Positions 1 to 5,436 of a stretch of 5,442 bases of DNA are shown here, one piece after another. The translations under genes were made by a program, and so were the position numbers. The notes under the pieces were generated by a model. The model ran no database searches. It was not told where the DNA came from and worked only from the letters and a program-made list of their open reading frames with translations. The DNA comes from Desulfovibrionaceae bacterium (GTDB lineage: Bacteria; Desulfobacterota; Desulfovibrionia; Desulfovibrionales; Desulfovibrionaceae). The stretch is from contig JAUNSE010000154.1 of the NCBI GenBank assembly GCA_030539415.1, positions 1 through 5,442 on the forward strand, in the 5' to 3' direction. Position 1 is the stretch's first letter. Every line of letters starts with the position of its first letter.

Positions 1-150
1 AACTTTGAGAAAGTCAAAAAAGGACATGGAAAACCTCGCAAGTGGCAGCTTTACGGTGGTGAAAGTGTAAAACTTAGACCCGTTAATTATCCGGAAAAAG
101 AGCTTGCGTCAATATGCACAAGCGGCTTTGGTGGAAGGAAATATGAGTAA
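1..150 (+). CDS. 3' end of an unrecognised gene (49 codons, 5' truncated by the window)
   Basis: An open frame runs from the first base of the window to a TAA at 148-150 and encodes 49 residues. It begins NFEKVKKGHGKPRKW and ends CTSGFGGRKYE. The piece is basic, rich in Lys and Gly, has no hydrophobic segment, and matches no domain I recognise. The DNA is AT-rich (72 G or C in bases 1-180), unlike the GC-rich genes further on, which suggests a different origin from the conserved core to its right. A short frame starting at 143 overlaps its end. The next recognised gene is convergent. The frame could be chance, because only 50 codons are seen and the start lies outside the window, but the length in AT-rich sequence and the well-placed ribosome binding site near its end make a real gene end plausible. 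Confidence 0.45.
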   Translation, partial: NFEKVKKGHGKPRKWQLYGGESVKLRPVNYPEKELASICTSGFGGRKYE

Positions 151-199
151 TGCTGTAAAAACAGGGGGTTAAAAAATGAAGAAATACCTGTTCCGATGA
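143..199 (+). other. Two micro-ORFs in one frame, each with a ribosome binding site
   Basis: ATG at 143 overlaps the end of the preceding frame and encodes MSNAVKTGG before TAA at 170-172. A purine-rich GGAAGGAA (132-139) sits just upstream of it. In the same frame, ATG at 176 encodes MKKYLFR before TGA at 197-199, with a run of five G at 164-168 seven bases before it. Reading on in this frame past 199 gives only short open pieces with further stops. This may be the decayed 5' part of a gene once coupled to the partial gene, or real very short peptides. No protein family can be recognised from so few residues. Confidence 0.25.
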
Positions 200-361
200 A
201 GCGGAGAGCGCCGCGGAATACGCACATTCGGCAAACAGCCTGTTTTTGCGTGAAATAATGCGGAGTTTCATCGTGCTTCTCAGCGATATCTTGTCCCGAA
301 AAACACAGGATTTTACTCGGCAATGCCGATTGTCCGGCGTCGTTGTTCCGGCGCATGCCTG
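200..361. other. Convergent spacer without a recognisable gene
   Basis: This stretch lies between the micro-ORFs and the 3' end of the minus-strand methyltransferase. The strongest structure is an imperfect inverted repeat at 220-251: an inner stem AAACA/TGTTT (233-237 with 241-245) inside an outer ACGCA/TGCGT (220-224 with 247-251), with five T at 243-247. It might be a weak terminator for rightward transcription. A second small hairpin, TCGGC/GCCGA (318-322 with 326-330), has no T-run on either strand. I see no clear terminator for the methyltransferase. Confidence 0.3.
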
Positions 362-1813
362 TCATTTGCGCACGGCCGACAGGAGCACGACTGTTTCCAC
401 ATGCGGTGTATGCGGGAAAAGGTCGACCGGTGTTATGTCCGTCGGTGTGCAGCAGTCCGCGAGAGCGCCGAGGTCCCTGGCCAAAGTGGCCGGATTGCAG
501 GAAATGTACAGCATGCGGGCCGGCTTTCTGTCCCGAATGTAGTCGATGACGGGCCGGGTCATGCCGGCCCTGGGCGGATCGCAGAGGACAACTTCCGTGT
601 CCGATGTCCTGAATGCGGGACTCGACAGAACTTTTGCCGCATCGCCGGCCTCGTATCTGCCATCTGTTCCGAAGCGCCGGGCGTTGCGGAGCGCGGCGGC
701 CACTGCCGAGCGGGAGTATTCAACACCAAGAACTGACCTCGAGGCGATGGAAAGTCCCGGCGCCCCCGCTCCGCAGTACAGATCGATGAGGTCTTCGGTC
801 TCCAGCTTTTCCATGGCCGTGCGGCAGAGGACATCGGCGGCAGCCGTGTTGACCTGAAAGAAATCGGCTGCATCGACAAGGTAGCCCATGCCGTTCAGGG
901 GCATGACGATCAGCGACGGGTCAAGCCCGTACTCCGGGCGGCCCATGGCAAAGAGCCGCTTCTCGCCCCGCACAAGCATGTCCGCGGTTCTGCGCTCCTC
1001 GTGGATGACGGCATGCACCTCGGGGCAGTCAAGCAGAAGTTCCGAAGCCAGGGCGCGGACGCGCTCCCGCTCGCGGGTCGAGCCAGGACTGGTCAGAAGC
1101 ACCACCCACAGTCCTTCTGCCGCCGGAATGCTGGAGGCGGAGGCGAGGCTTGCGTCGTCCGGAATACGCCCGGAGCGGATCTGGCAGAAGCGCAGGAAGC
1201 CGAAACCGGTTTTCGGCCGCGCCGGACCTCCGCCCCGCCTAGGTCCGCGCTCGTTCCGGAATCCGTCATAGACTGTCAGTCTGCTTTCGCGGGCAAGCTG
1301 CTCAAGTCTGGCCACCGCGGCGCGGGCCTTTTCCGGCATCATCGCGCACTGGGGCGTGGAAATCACGGCATGGCTTCCCCGGCGCCGCATGCCGAGGCAC
1401 ACCCTGCCCTCCCCGTCGAGGCCGAAAGCCAGCTCCACACGGTTGCGGCACGCGGTGACTGCCGGTGACGGCCGTATGGGGCCGATGGGAGCATCGGACA
1501 GACCGGCGATTCTTGTGACGGCGTCTGTCACGAAACGCCGCTTCCAGACAAGCTGTTCGGCATAGTCCATGCGCATGAGCGGGCATCCGCCGCATTCGCC
1601 GGCGTGGGGACAGGGCGGGTCGACGGCATGGGGAGCGGAGGCAAGAATGCGAACGGTCTCGGCTTCGCAGAATGTCTTGTGCTCGGCCGCAGGGCGTGCG
1701 CTGACCTTCTCTCCGGGCAGAGCCCCGGAGACAAAGAAAGTTTTCTGGCCGGGCCGGCGGGCAATGCCCCTTCCGTCACTGCTGAGGGCGCTGATGTCGA
1801 GAGTGAGTTCCAC
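362..1813 (-). CDS. rlmD: Iron-sulfur 23S rRNA (uracil-C5)-methyltransferase, TrmA/RlmD family
   Basis: The 483-residue protein should transfer a methyl group from S-adenosylmethionine to C5 of a uridine in RNA, most likely 23S rRNA. Its parts run in family order. An N-terminal TRAM-like domain covers about residues 1-60. Four cysteines placed as [4Fe-4S] ligands are C68, C74, C77 (in ECGGC) and C156 (in TPQCAMM). FFQVN is at 318-322 and SAM motif DLYCGAG at 344-350. CDPPRAG is at 411-417, SCNPATLARD with the nucleophile C439 at 438-447, and FPHTPHVET with the probable base E473 at 466-474. The Fe-S cysteines argue against TrmA proper. RlmD, RlmC or a dual-site enzyme cannot be separated by eye, so the symbol is a family-level choice. 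The start is GTG (1813-1811 read leftward), with AAGGA 11 bases upstream; no better in-frame start is seen and the TRAM domain is complete from here. An odd Arg/Gly-rich stretch lies near residues 186-205. Confidence 0.93.
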   Translation of the reverse strand: MELTLDISALSSDGRGIARRPGQKTFFVSGALPGEKVSARPAAEHKTFCEAETVRILASAPHAVDPPCPHAGECGGCPLMRMDYAEQLVWKRRFVTDAVTRIAGLSDAPIGPIRPSPAVTACRNRVELAFGLDGEGRVCLGMRRRGSHAVISTPQCAMMPEKARAAVARLEQLARESRLTVYDGFRNERGPRRGGGPARPKTGFGFLRFCQIRSGRIPDDASLASASSIPAAEGLWVVLLTSPGSTRERERVRALASELLLDCPEVHAVIHEERRTADMLVRGEKRLFAMGRPEYGLDPSLIVMPLNGMGYLVDAADFFQVNTAAADVLCRTAMEKLETEDLIDLYCGAGAPGLSIASRSVLGVEYSRSAVAAALRNARRFGTDGRYEAGDAAKVLSSPAFRTSDTEVVLCDPPRAGMTRPVIDYIRDRKPARMLYISCNPATLARDLGALADCCTPTDITPVDLFPHTPHVETVVLLSAVRK

Positions 1814-1824
1814 GAGATGGAATG

Positions 1825-1829
1825 TCCTT
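1825..1829 (-). promoter_or_regulatory. Ribosome binding site for the GTG-started methyltransferase
   Basis: On the minus strand AAGGA occupies these bases and leaves an 11-base gap to the GTG at 1813-1811. The gap is rather long. With the GTG start, this may keep translation modest. Confidence 0.45.
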
Positions 1830-1917
1830 GAAAAATATCGTGAACAGTGGGCCTTCGTCCGTCCGGCAGGAATGAGTCGTCCATGGCCATTCCCCTTCGG
1901 GCCGGCAGCATGCGGGT

Positions 1918-1946
1918 TTTCTAGCCGCAGAGCAGTGGAGGGTCAA
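1918..1946 (-). promoter_or_regulatory. Sigma-70-type promoter for the methyltransferase gene
   Basis: Read on the minus strand, TTGACC (1946-1941) is followed by a spacer of exactly 17 bases and TAGAAA (1923-1918). The first hexamer matches the -35 consensus at five of six positions and the second matches the -10 at four of six. Transcription would start near 1911 and leave a leader of about 98 bases before the GTG. It is the best-matching promoter in the divergent spacer and points the right way. Confidence 0.6.
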
Positions 1947-1985
1947 GCGCAGACGAAAATGACCGGCCGGCATGGTCTCCGAACG

Positions 1986-2089
1986 CCCCTCCGGTTCTGA
2001 CAGGGGACAAAATTTGGCCCTGTGGCCGATTTGCGGGATAAATCCCTTGTGATCGGCTCGAAATTACAGTAAAGGACTGTCCGCAAATT
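1986..2089 (+). promoter_or_regulatory. Inverted-repeat cluster upstream of rplU, possible leader structure
   Basis: Several short stems overlap. CCCCT (1986-1990) can pair with AGGGG (2002-2006). ACAGGG (2000-2005) can instead pair with CCCTGT (2018-2023). GGCC (2016-2019) can pair with GGCC (2024-2027), and GGGA (2035-2038) with TCCC (2043-2046). The longest is GATTTGCGGG (2028-2037) with TCCGCAAATT (2080-2089): eight Watson-Crick pairs flanked by a G-U at each end. Several of these exclude one another. If a promoter lies upstream, this would be a structured rplU leader. If the main start is near 2185 instead, these bases are not transcribed and could be protein-binding sites or chance. Confidence 0.3.
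2014..2075 (+). promoter_or_regulatory. Two weak promoter-like hexamer pairs upstream of rplU
   Basis: TTGGCC (2014-2019) and GATAAA (2037-2042) are 17 bases apart, each matching the sigma-70 consensus at four positions. TTGTGA (2047-2052) and TAAAGG (2070-2075) are also 17 bases apart, matching at four and three positions. Either could start a longer rplU mRNA. Both overlap the inverted repeats, so occupancy by a regulator or by structure is possible. Confidence 0.25.
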
Positions 2090-2151
2090 TCGCGCCGGCA
2101 AAGGGGCGTGCACCCGACGGCACCTGACCAGCGGAAAATGTCACGCGAGAC

Positions 2152-2180
2152 TTGACAATGTTCTGTTTCTCAGGCAAAGA
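2152..2180 (+). promoter_or_regulatory. Probable rplU promoter with a perfect -35 and poor -10
   Basis: A consensus TTGACA is at 2152-2157. Seventeen bases on is CAAAGA (2175-2180), a weak -10. The position is right for rplU, giving a leader of about 25 bases that contains the ribosome binding site. The weak -10 is unusual for a ribosomal protein operon and makes the assignment uncertain. Confidence 0.4.
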
Positions 2181-2211
2181 AAGCATTCCCTTTTTGGAGG
2201 TACCCAACACA

Positions 2212-2538
2212 ATGTACGCAATCATCAAAACCGGCGGCAAGCAGTACTGCATCGAAGAAGGCTCCCAGATTCGAGTTGAGAAACTCGCAGCTGAGGCCGG
2301 CACGGAAGTGACTCTTGACGAAGTGCTCATGGTGGGCGGCGGCGATCTGAAGATCGGCGCTCCCTGCGTGGAAAATGCATCCGTGACCGCTGAAGTAGTT
2401 GCGCAGATCCGCGCCCCCAAGGTGCTTGTGTTCAAGCGTTGGCGTCGTAACGATTCCCGCAAGCTGCGTGGACATCGCCAGGATTACACCACGCTGAAGA
2501 TCAAGAGCATCAATACAGGCGCTGCTTCCGCTGAATAA
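2212..2538 (+). CDS. rplU: 50S ribosomal protein L21
   Basis: The 108-residue product is L21, a large-subunit protein that binds 23S rRNA. The family start MYAIIKTGGKQY is followed by EEGSQIRVEKL, the DEVLMVGGGDLKIGAP region, and the basic C-terminal signature VFKRWRRNDSRKLRGHRQDYTTLKI. The length fits the usual size of just over 100 residues, with a short Ala-rich tail. ATG at 2212 is chosen because the L21 family begins at MYAI and GGAGG (2196-2200) lies 11 bases upstream. An in-frame TTG at 2152 would add 20 unrelated residues and coincides with the -35 hexamer. It is first in the cluster, 37 bases before rpmA, with which it is commonly paired. Confidence 0.98.
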   Translation: MYAIIKTGGKQYCIEEGSQIRVEKLAAEAGTEVTLDEVLMVGGGDLKIGAPCVENASVTAEVVAQIRAPKVLVFKRWRRNDSRKLRGHRQDYTTLKIKSINTGAASAE

Positions 2539-2575
2539 CATTCAGCTAGTTTAGATTCTGCTTTGGGAGAATATC

Positions 2576-2854
2576 ATGGCTCATAAGAAAGCAGGCGGCT
2601 CGTCCCGCAACGGTCGTGATAGCGCTGGACAGCGTCGCGGCGTCAAGGTTTTTGGCGGACAGAGCGTCGTTCCGGGCAATATCATTGTTCGTCAGGTCGG
2701 CACCCGCATTTACCCCGGTGAAGGCGTTGGCATGGGCAGGGACTTCACCCTGTTCGCCACCAAGCCCGGTACGGTTCGTTTCGAGCACTATCAGCGCAAG
2801 CGTCGTACGCTTACCCGTGTGCACGTCGACGAGGCCGCTGCCGCCGCCGAGTAA
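2576..2854 (+). CDS. rpmA: 50S ribosomal protein L27
   Basis: The 92-residue product is L27, whose N-terminal tail reaches towards the peptidyl transferase centre of the 50S subunit. It starts MAHKKAGGSSRNGRDS, which is nearly invariant in the family, followed by GGQSVVPGNIIVRQVGTR and GEGVGMGRDFTLFA. The mature-type Met-Ala-His-Lys start shows there is no cleavable N-terminal extension of the Firmicute kind. GGGAGA (2565-2570) stands five bases before the ATG. The C-terminus ends in an Ala-rich acidic tail. It is transcribed with rplU, and a strong hairpin follows its stop codon. Confidence 0.98.
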   Translation: MAHKKAGGSSRNGRDSAGQRRGVKVFGGQSVVPGNIIVRQVGTRIYPGEGVGMGRDFTLFATKPGTVRFEHYQRKRRTLTRVHVDEAAAAAE

Positions 2855-2874
2855 AGCACGTTCCGAAAATTTTC

Positions 2875-2909
2875 AAAGGGAAGGGGCCTGTCCGGGTTCC
2901 TTCCCTTTT
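2875..2909 (+). terminator. Terminator-like or attenuator hairpin between rpmA and obgE
   Basis: AAAGGGAAGG (2875-2884) pairs perfectly with CCTTCCCTTT (2899-2908). The stem continues inward with two G-U pairs, two C-G pairs and a U-G pair, closing on the loop GTCC (2890-2893), for about 15 pairs in all. The T-run is only four bases (2906-2909), three of which belong to the stem, so termination is probably partial. A 10-base palindrome GAAAATTTTC (2865-2874) abuts it. Some transcripts must pass it, or obgE has its own promoter: TTGCAC/TAGAGG with a 16-base spacer is present but weak. Confidence 0.6.
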
Positions 2910-2953
2910 GGTGTCTGCATTGCACAGTCAGGATTCACTGTTAGAGGTTCACT

Positions 2954-4114
2954 ATGCGGTTTGTGGATGAAGCGCGCATCAGCGTCAAGGCCGGCGATGG
3001 CGGCAATGGCAGCGTGCACTTTAGACGGGAGAAGTTTATTCCCAAAGGCGGTCCGGACGGCGGAGACGGCGGAGATGGCGGGTCTGTCATTCTGCGCGCC
3101 GATGCCCGCCTGCTCACGCTTTACGACTTCCGCCTGAAGCGGCATTACGCCGCCCAGAACGGCCAGCACGGCATGGGGCGGCAGATGTACGGCCGCAAGG
3201 GAGAAGATCTTGTGCTTCACCTCCCTGTGGGCACACTGGTCTTTCTGGAAGACAAGGACGGCGAGAAACTGCTCACCGACCTTGCCGAGCCCGATCAGGA
3301 GGTCGTGATTGCCCAGGGCGGCCTTGGCGGCAAGGGCAACATTCATTTCAAGTCCTCCACCACGCGCGCTCCGATGTTTGCCCAGCCGGGCAAGCCCGGC
3401 GAAGAGAAAACGCTGCGTCTGGAGCTCAAGATTCTGGCCGATGTGGGTCTGCTGGGACTGCCCAATGCAGGAAAGTCCACCTTCCTTTCCAAGGTCTCCG
3501 CGGCCAGACCGAAGATCGCGGCCTACCCCTTCACCACCCTTGTGCCGAATCTGGGCGTGCTTATCGATGAATACGATCCGGGCAGGAGGCTTGTCATTGC
3601 GGACATACCCGGCCTTATCGAAGGAGCGAGCCAGGGACAGGGACTGGGCATGCGCTTTCTGAAGCACGTGGAGCGCACCCGCTACCTCCTGCACATCCTC
3701 AGTGTGGAGGACACGGACGGAGACAATCCGTGGGCCGGCTTCGAACTCATCGATGAGGAGCTGCGCTCCTTTGACGAGGAACTCGCCTCCCACCCGCAGA
3801 TAAGGGTCATCAACAAGATTGACCTGGCGTCACCCGAGCGTCTGGAGGAGCTGAAGGCCAGGGCGAAGGCCGACGGCCTCAGAATCTTCTTCATCTCGGC
3901 TCTGGAGAGCCAGGGACTGGAGGAACTGCTGACGGAGCTGTGGCGCATGCAGGATGAAGTTGATCGGCACGCTCCGCTGATTCGTCTGCGTCCTGTGGAG
4001 AGCGGGACTGAAGCAGCAGTCGAGCCGGATGAGCCTCGGGGACGCGATGATGGGGACGGCGGCGATGATGACGGCGACGGCCCCGAATTCATCTGGGTCT
4101 ACGAGGACAGATAG
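2954..4114 (+). CDS. obgE: Obg/CgtA GTPase, 50S ribosome assembly
   Basis: The 386-residue protein is an Obg GTPase, which acts in 50S assembly and links growth to the GTP and ppGpp state. The Gly-rich Obg fold covers about residues 1-160, with the GGPDGGDGGDGG repeat at 32-43. The G domain follows: GLPNAGKST (G1, 168-176), TT (G2, 194-195), DIPG (G3, 217-220), NKID (G4, 287-290) and SAL (G5, 315-317). The C-terminal tail (about 350-386) is rich in Asp and Gly and ends DGPEFIWVYEDR, resembling the acidic tail of proteobacterial Obg. All GTP-binding motifs are intact. ATG at 2954 is supported by AGAGG (2943-2947) six bases upstream and by the family start MRFVDEA. Terminator-like hairpins flank the gene on both sides. 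Confidence 0.98.
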   Translation: MRFVDEARISVKAGDGGNGSVHFRREKFIPKGGPDGGDGGDGGSVILRADARLLTLYDFRLKRHYAAQNGQHGMGRQMYGRKGEDLVLHLPVGTLVFLEDKDGEKLLTDLAEPDQEVVIAQGGLGGKGNIHFKSSTTRAPMFAQPGKPGEEKTLRLELKILADVGLLGLPNAGKSTFLSKVSAARPKIAAYPFTTLVPNLGVLIDEYDPGRRLVIADIPGLIEGASQGQGLGMRFLKHVERTRYLLHILSVEDTDGDNPWAGFELIDEELRSFDEELASHPQIRVINKIDLASPERLEELKARAKADGLRIFFISALESQGLEELLTELWRMQDEVDRHAPLIRLRPVESGTEAAVEPDEPRGRDDGDGGDDDGDGPEFIWVYEDR

Positions 4115-4132
4115 ACCGCACCGGAAACAGTG

Positions 4133-4164
4133 TGCCGGGGCGTCCGTGAGCGCTCCGGCATTTT
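4133..4164 (+). terminator. Terminator-like hairpin between obgE and proB
   Basis: Bases 4133-4143 pair with 4150-4160 in an 11-pair GC-rich stem with two G-U pairs, closing on a six-base loop (4144-4149). TTTT follows at once (4161-4164) and then CGTCT. This resembles a rho-independent terminator with a short U-run. It begins 19 bases after the obgE stop and would lower, but need not abolish, read-through into proB. Confidence 0.55.
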
Positions 4165-4167
4165 CGT

Positions 4168-4190
4168 CTGCCAGGCATGCCTAGCGGCAG
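4168..4190 (+). promoter_or_regulatory. Second hairpin in the proB leader around a 10-base palindrome
   Basis: CTGCC (4168-4172) can pair with GGCAG (4186-4190), enclosing the perfect palindrome AGGCATGCCT (4173-4182). It ends four bases before the proB ribosome binding site. It could affect translation or be an operator; no known regulator site is recognised. Confidence 0.3.
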
Positions 4191-4193
4191 TGT

Positions 4194-4207
4194 GGAGAGA
4201 GAACATG
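4194..4207 (+). promoter_or_regulatory. Ribosome binding site that fixes the proB start
   Basis: GGAGA (4194-4198) lies six bases before ATG at 4205. This favours the ATG over an in-frame GTG at 4130, which would add 25 residues unlike any glutamate kinase and whose codons run through the terminator-like hairpin. Confidence 0.75.
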
Positions 4208-5362
4208 CTTGAGTGGCAAGTCGAGAGAGAGAAGACTCTGGCCGAGGCCAGATGTCTTGTGGTCAAGATGGGCAGCGCGGTTCTGACTGGGCCGGACGGC
4301 CTCAGAGCGGATGTGCTGGACTCCCTGGCTGCCCAGATGGCGGCTGTCGTGAGGAGCGGAAAGGGGCCCAGAAGACTTCTGGTGGTCAGTTCCGGTGCCG
4401 TGGCCGCTGGCCGCGGCGTCCTGGCCGGAGCCGATATTCACCCGGATGCCGGTCTGGCAGCGCGCCAGGGAGCCGCAGCTGTGGGACAGGGCCGCCTTGT
4501 GCGGGCCTGGGATGACGCCTTTCAGAAGCAGGGGCTGAATACGGCCCAGGTCCTCCTGACGCAGGATGACTTCCGCGTGCATCAGCGTCTGCTCAACGCG
4601 AGGAACACCTTTACCGGCCTTTTCTCGTGGAATGTCGTTCCCATCGTCAATGAGAACGACACTGTCTCCACCGAAGGCCTCAAGTTCGGCGACAATGACT
4701 CGCTCGCCAGCCTGCTGGTCACTCTGGTGGGGGCGGATCTCATGGTCAATCTGACCTCTTCGCCCGGCGTGTACGCCGCTCCGCCCGCGGAAGGGGAAAA
4801 GCCCGAGGTGCTTTCCGTCATCGAGGATGTGGCCAGACTCAATCTGGACAGCATGTGCGGAGGGAAGACCACTGTCGGCACGGGCGGCATGTACTCCAAA
4901 CTGCTGTCCGCCCGCCGCGTTGCCCAGCGCGGCATTCCGACGCTCATACTGCCCGGCCGCGAGCGGAACATCCTGCTGCGGGCATTTCAGGGCGAGACGG
5001 TGGGCACCTGGGTTCGTCCGAAAGAGCGGGCCATTTCCAGCCGCAAGTTCTGGCTTGCCTACAAGTCCTCGCCGGTGGGCATGGTCGCCGTGGACGACGG
5101 AGCTGCCGAGGCGCTGCTCAACAAGGGCAAGAGCCTTCTGCCGGGCGGCATTGTGAGTGTGGAGGGGACATTCAAGAAAGGCGACCTTATCCGTGTGACG
5201 CACAATGGGACAAGTCTCGGTGTGGGCGTTTCCAATTACAAGTCTGCGGACATTGAACGCATAAAAGGTCTGAAGCGCTTTGAGGTGGCCGCAATTCTTG
5301 GAGACGCACATTATCCTGAAGTGATTCACAGGGACAATCTGCTTCTTGAGGCGGCCATCTAG
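4205..5362 (+). CDS. proB: Glutamate 5-kinase with C-terminal PUA domain
   Basis: The 385-residue enzyme phosphorylates L-glutamate with ATP to glutamyl 5-phosphate, the first and usually proline-inhibited step of proline synthesis in the cytoplasm. The amino acid kinase domain covers about residues 14-260: VVKMGSAVL (19-27), VSSGAVAAGRG (61-71), PIVNENDTVS (146-155), FGDNDSLASLL (161-171), LTSSPGVY (183-190) and GGKTTVGTGGMYSKL (219-233). A PUA domain follows from about 279 to 360, starting RKFWLAYKSSP and including KGKSLLPGGIVSVEG. The length is slightly above the usual 365-375, owing to an N-terminal extension of about 15 residues. No motif is missing. proA is not in the window, so the next pathway step is encoded elsewhere or downstream. 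A strong terminator follows. Confidence 0.97.
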   Translation: MLEWQVEREKTLAEARCLVVKMGSAVLTGPDGLRADVLDSLAAQMAAVVRSGKGPRRLLVVSSGAVAAGRGVLAGADIHPDAGLAARQGAAAVGQGRLVRAWDDAFQKQGLNTAQVLLTQDDFRVHQRLLNARNTFTGLFSWNVVPIVNENDTVSTEGLKFGDNDSLASLLVTLVGADLMVNLTSSPGVYAAPPAEGEKPEVLSVIEDVARLNLDSMCGGKTTVGTGGMYSKLLSARRVAQRGIPTLILPGRERNILLRAFQGETVGTWVRPKERAISSRKFWLAYKSSPVGMVAVDDGAAEALLNKGKSLLPGGIVSVEGTFKKGDLIRVTHNGTSLGVGVSNYKSADIERIKGLKRFEVAAILGDAHYPEVIHRDNLLLEAAI

Positions 5363-5379
5363 CTCAGTAAAAAGCATTG

Positions 5380-5429
5380 AATAAAAGACCGCATCCGTCC
5401 CCAGGGACTGCTGCGGTCTTTTATTCTTT
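5380..5429 (+). terminator. Strong, probably bidirectional rho-independent terminator after proB
   Basis: A perfect 14-pair inverted repeat is formed by AATAAAAGACCGCA (5380-5393) and its complement at 5412-5425. A smaller GTCC/GGAC stem (5397-5400 with 5405-5408) lies in the loop. The right arm is T-rich and runs into TTCTTTC. On the other strand the left arm gives an equivalent T-run, so it could also stop leftward transcription from a gene beyond the window. It begins 18 bases after the proB stop and ends the cluster. Confidence 0.9.
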
Positions 5430-5436
5430 CGAAAGA
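5425..5436. repeat. 12-base perfect palindrome beside the terminator
   Basis: TCTTTCGAAAGA is a perfect palindrome overlapping the right end of the terminator arm. It could extend the terminator structure or be a protein-binding site for the next gene, which is not seen. Confidence 0.35.

Larger units (their letters stand above)
1814..2211. other. Divergent 398-base spacer between the methyltransferase gene and rplU
   Basis: No protein gene is supported here. Minus-strand frames running through 1814-1973 are out of frame with the methyltransferase, lack known motifs, and extend into its coding region as shadows. The left half holds the methyltransferase promoter and leader, plus a GC-rich near-palindrome centred on CCGGCCGG (1963-1970), just upstream of the -35. 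The right half holds promoter-like hexamers for rplU and a cluster of inverted repeats between 1986 and 2089. Confidence 0.7.

Noticed and set aside
318..330. Small hairpin TCGGC/GCCGA as terminator of the methyltransferase gene
   Set aside because: The stem is only five pairs and no T-run follows it in the minus-strand direction.
87..365. 92-codon minus-strand frame whose ATG overlaps the methyltransferase stop (ATGA)
   Set aside because: The overlap suggests coupling, but there is no ribosome binding site, no recognisable domain, and its end runs antisense to the partial gene at 1-150. Chance is more likely.
888..1468. Plus-strand open frames inside the methyltransferase gene
   Set aside because: They are shadows of a complete, motif-rich minus-strand gene, and their composition is Ser/Arg/Pro-rich as expected for out-of-frame reading.
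1528..1973. Minus-strand frames upstream of and overlapping the methyltransferase start, considered as a frameshifted N-terminus or upstream gene
   Set aside because: The methyltransferase already has a complete TRAM domain from its GTG start, and the other frames carry no family motif.
2014..2035. Sigma-54 type promoter in the rplU spacer (GG and GC elements)
   Set aside because: The GG and TTGC elements are not at the required distance for either possible pairing.
2152..2211. Longer L21 starting at TTG 2152
   Set aside because: The extra 20 residues are unlike L21, the TTG is the first part of a -35 hexamer, and the ribosome binding site fits the ATG at 2212.
2873..3793. 306-codon minus-strand open frame opposite obgE
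   Set aside because: obgE is complete on the plus strand. The antisense product has no family motif and starts inside a conserved gene.
4130..4204. Longer glutamate kinase starting at GTG 4130
   Set aside because: The added residues are encoded by the terminator-like hairpin and resemble no kinase. The site GGAGA points to ATG 4205.
4181..5377. 398-codon open frame on the minus strand opposite proB
   Set aside because: It mirrors an intact proB with all motifs present. The product has no recognisable domain, and long antisense frames are common in GC-rich genes.
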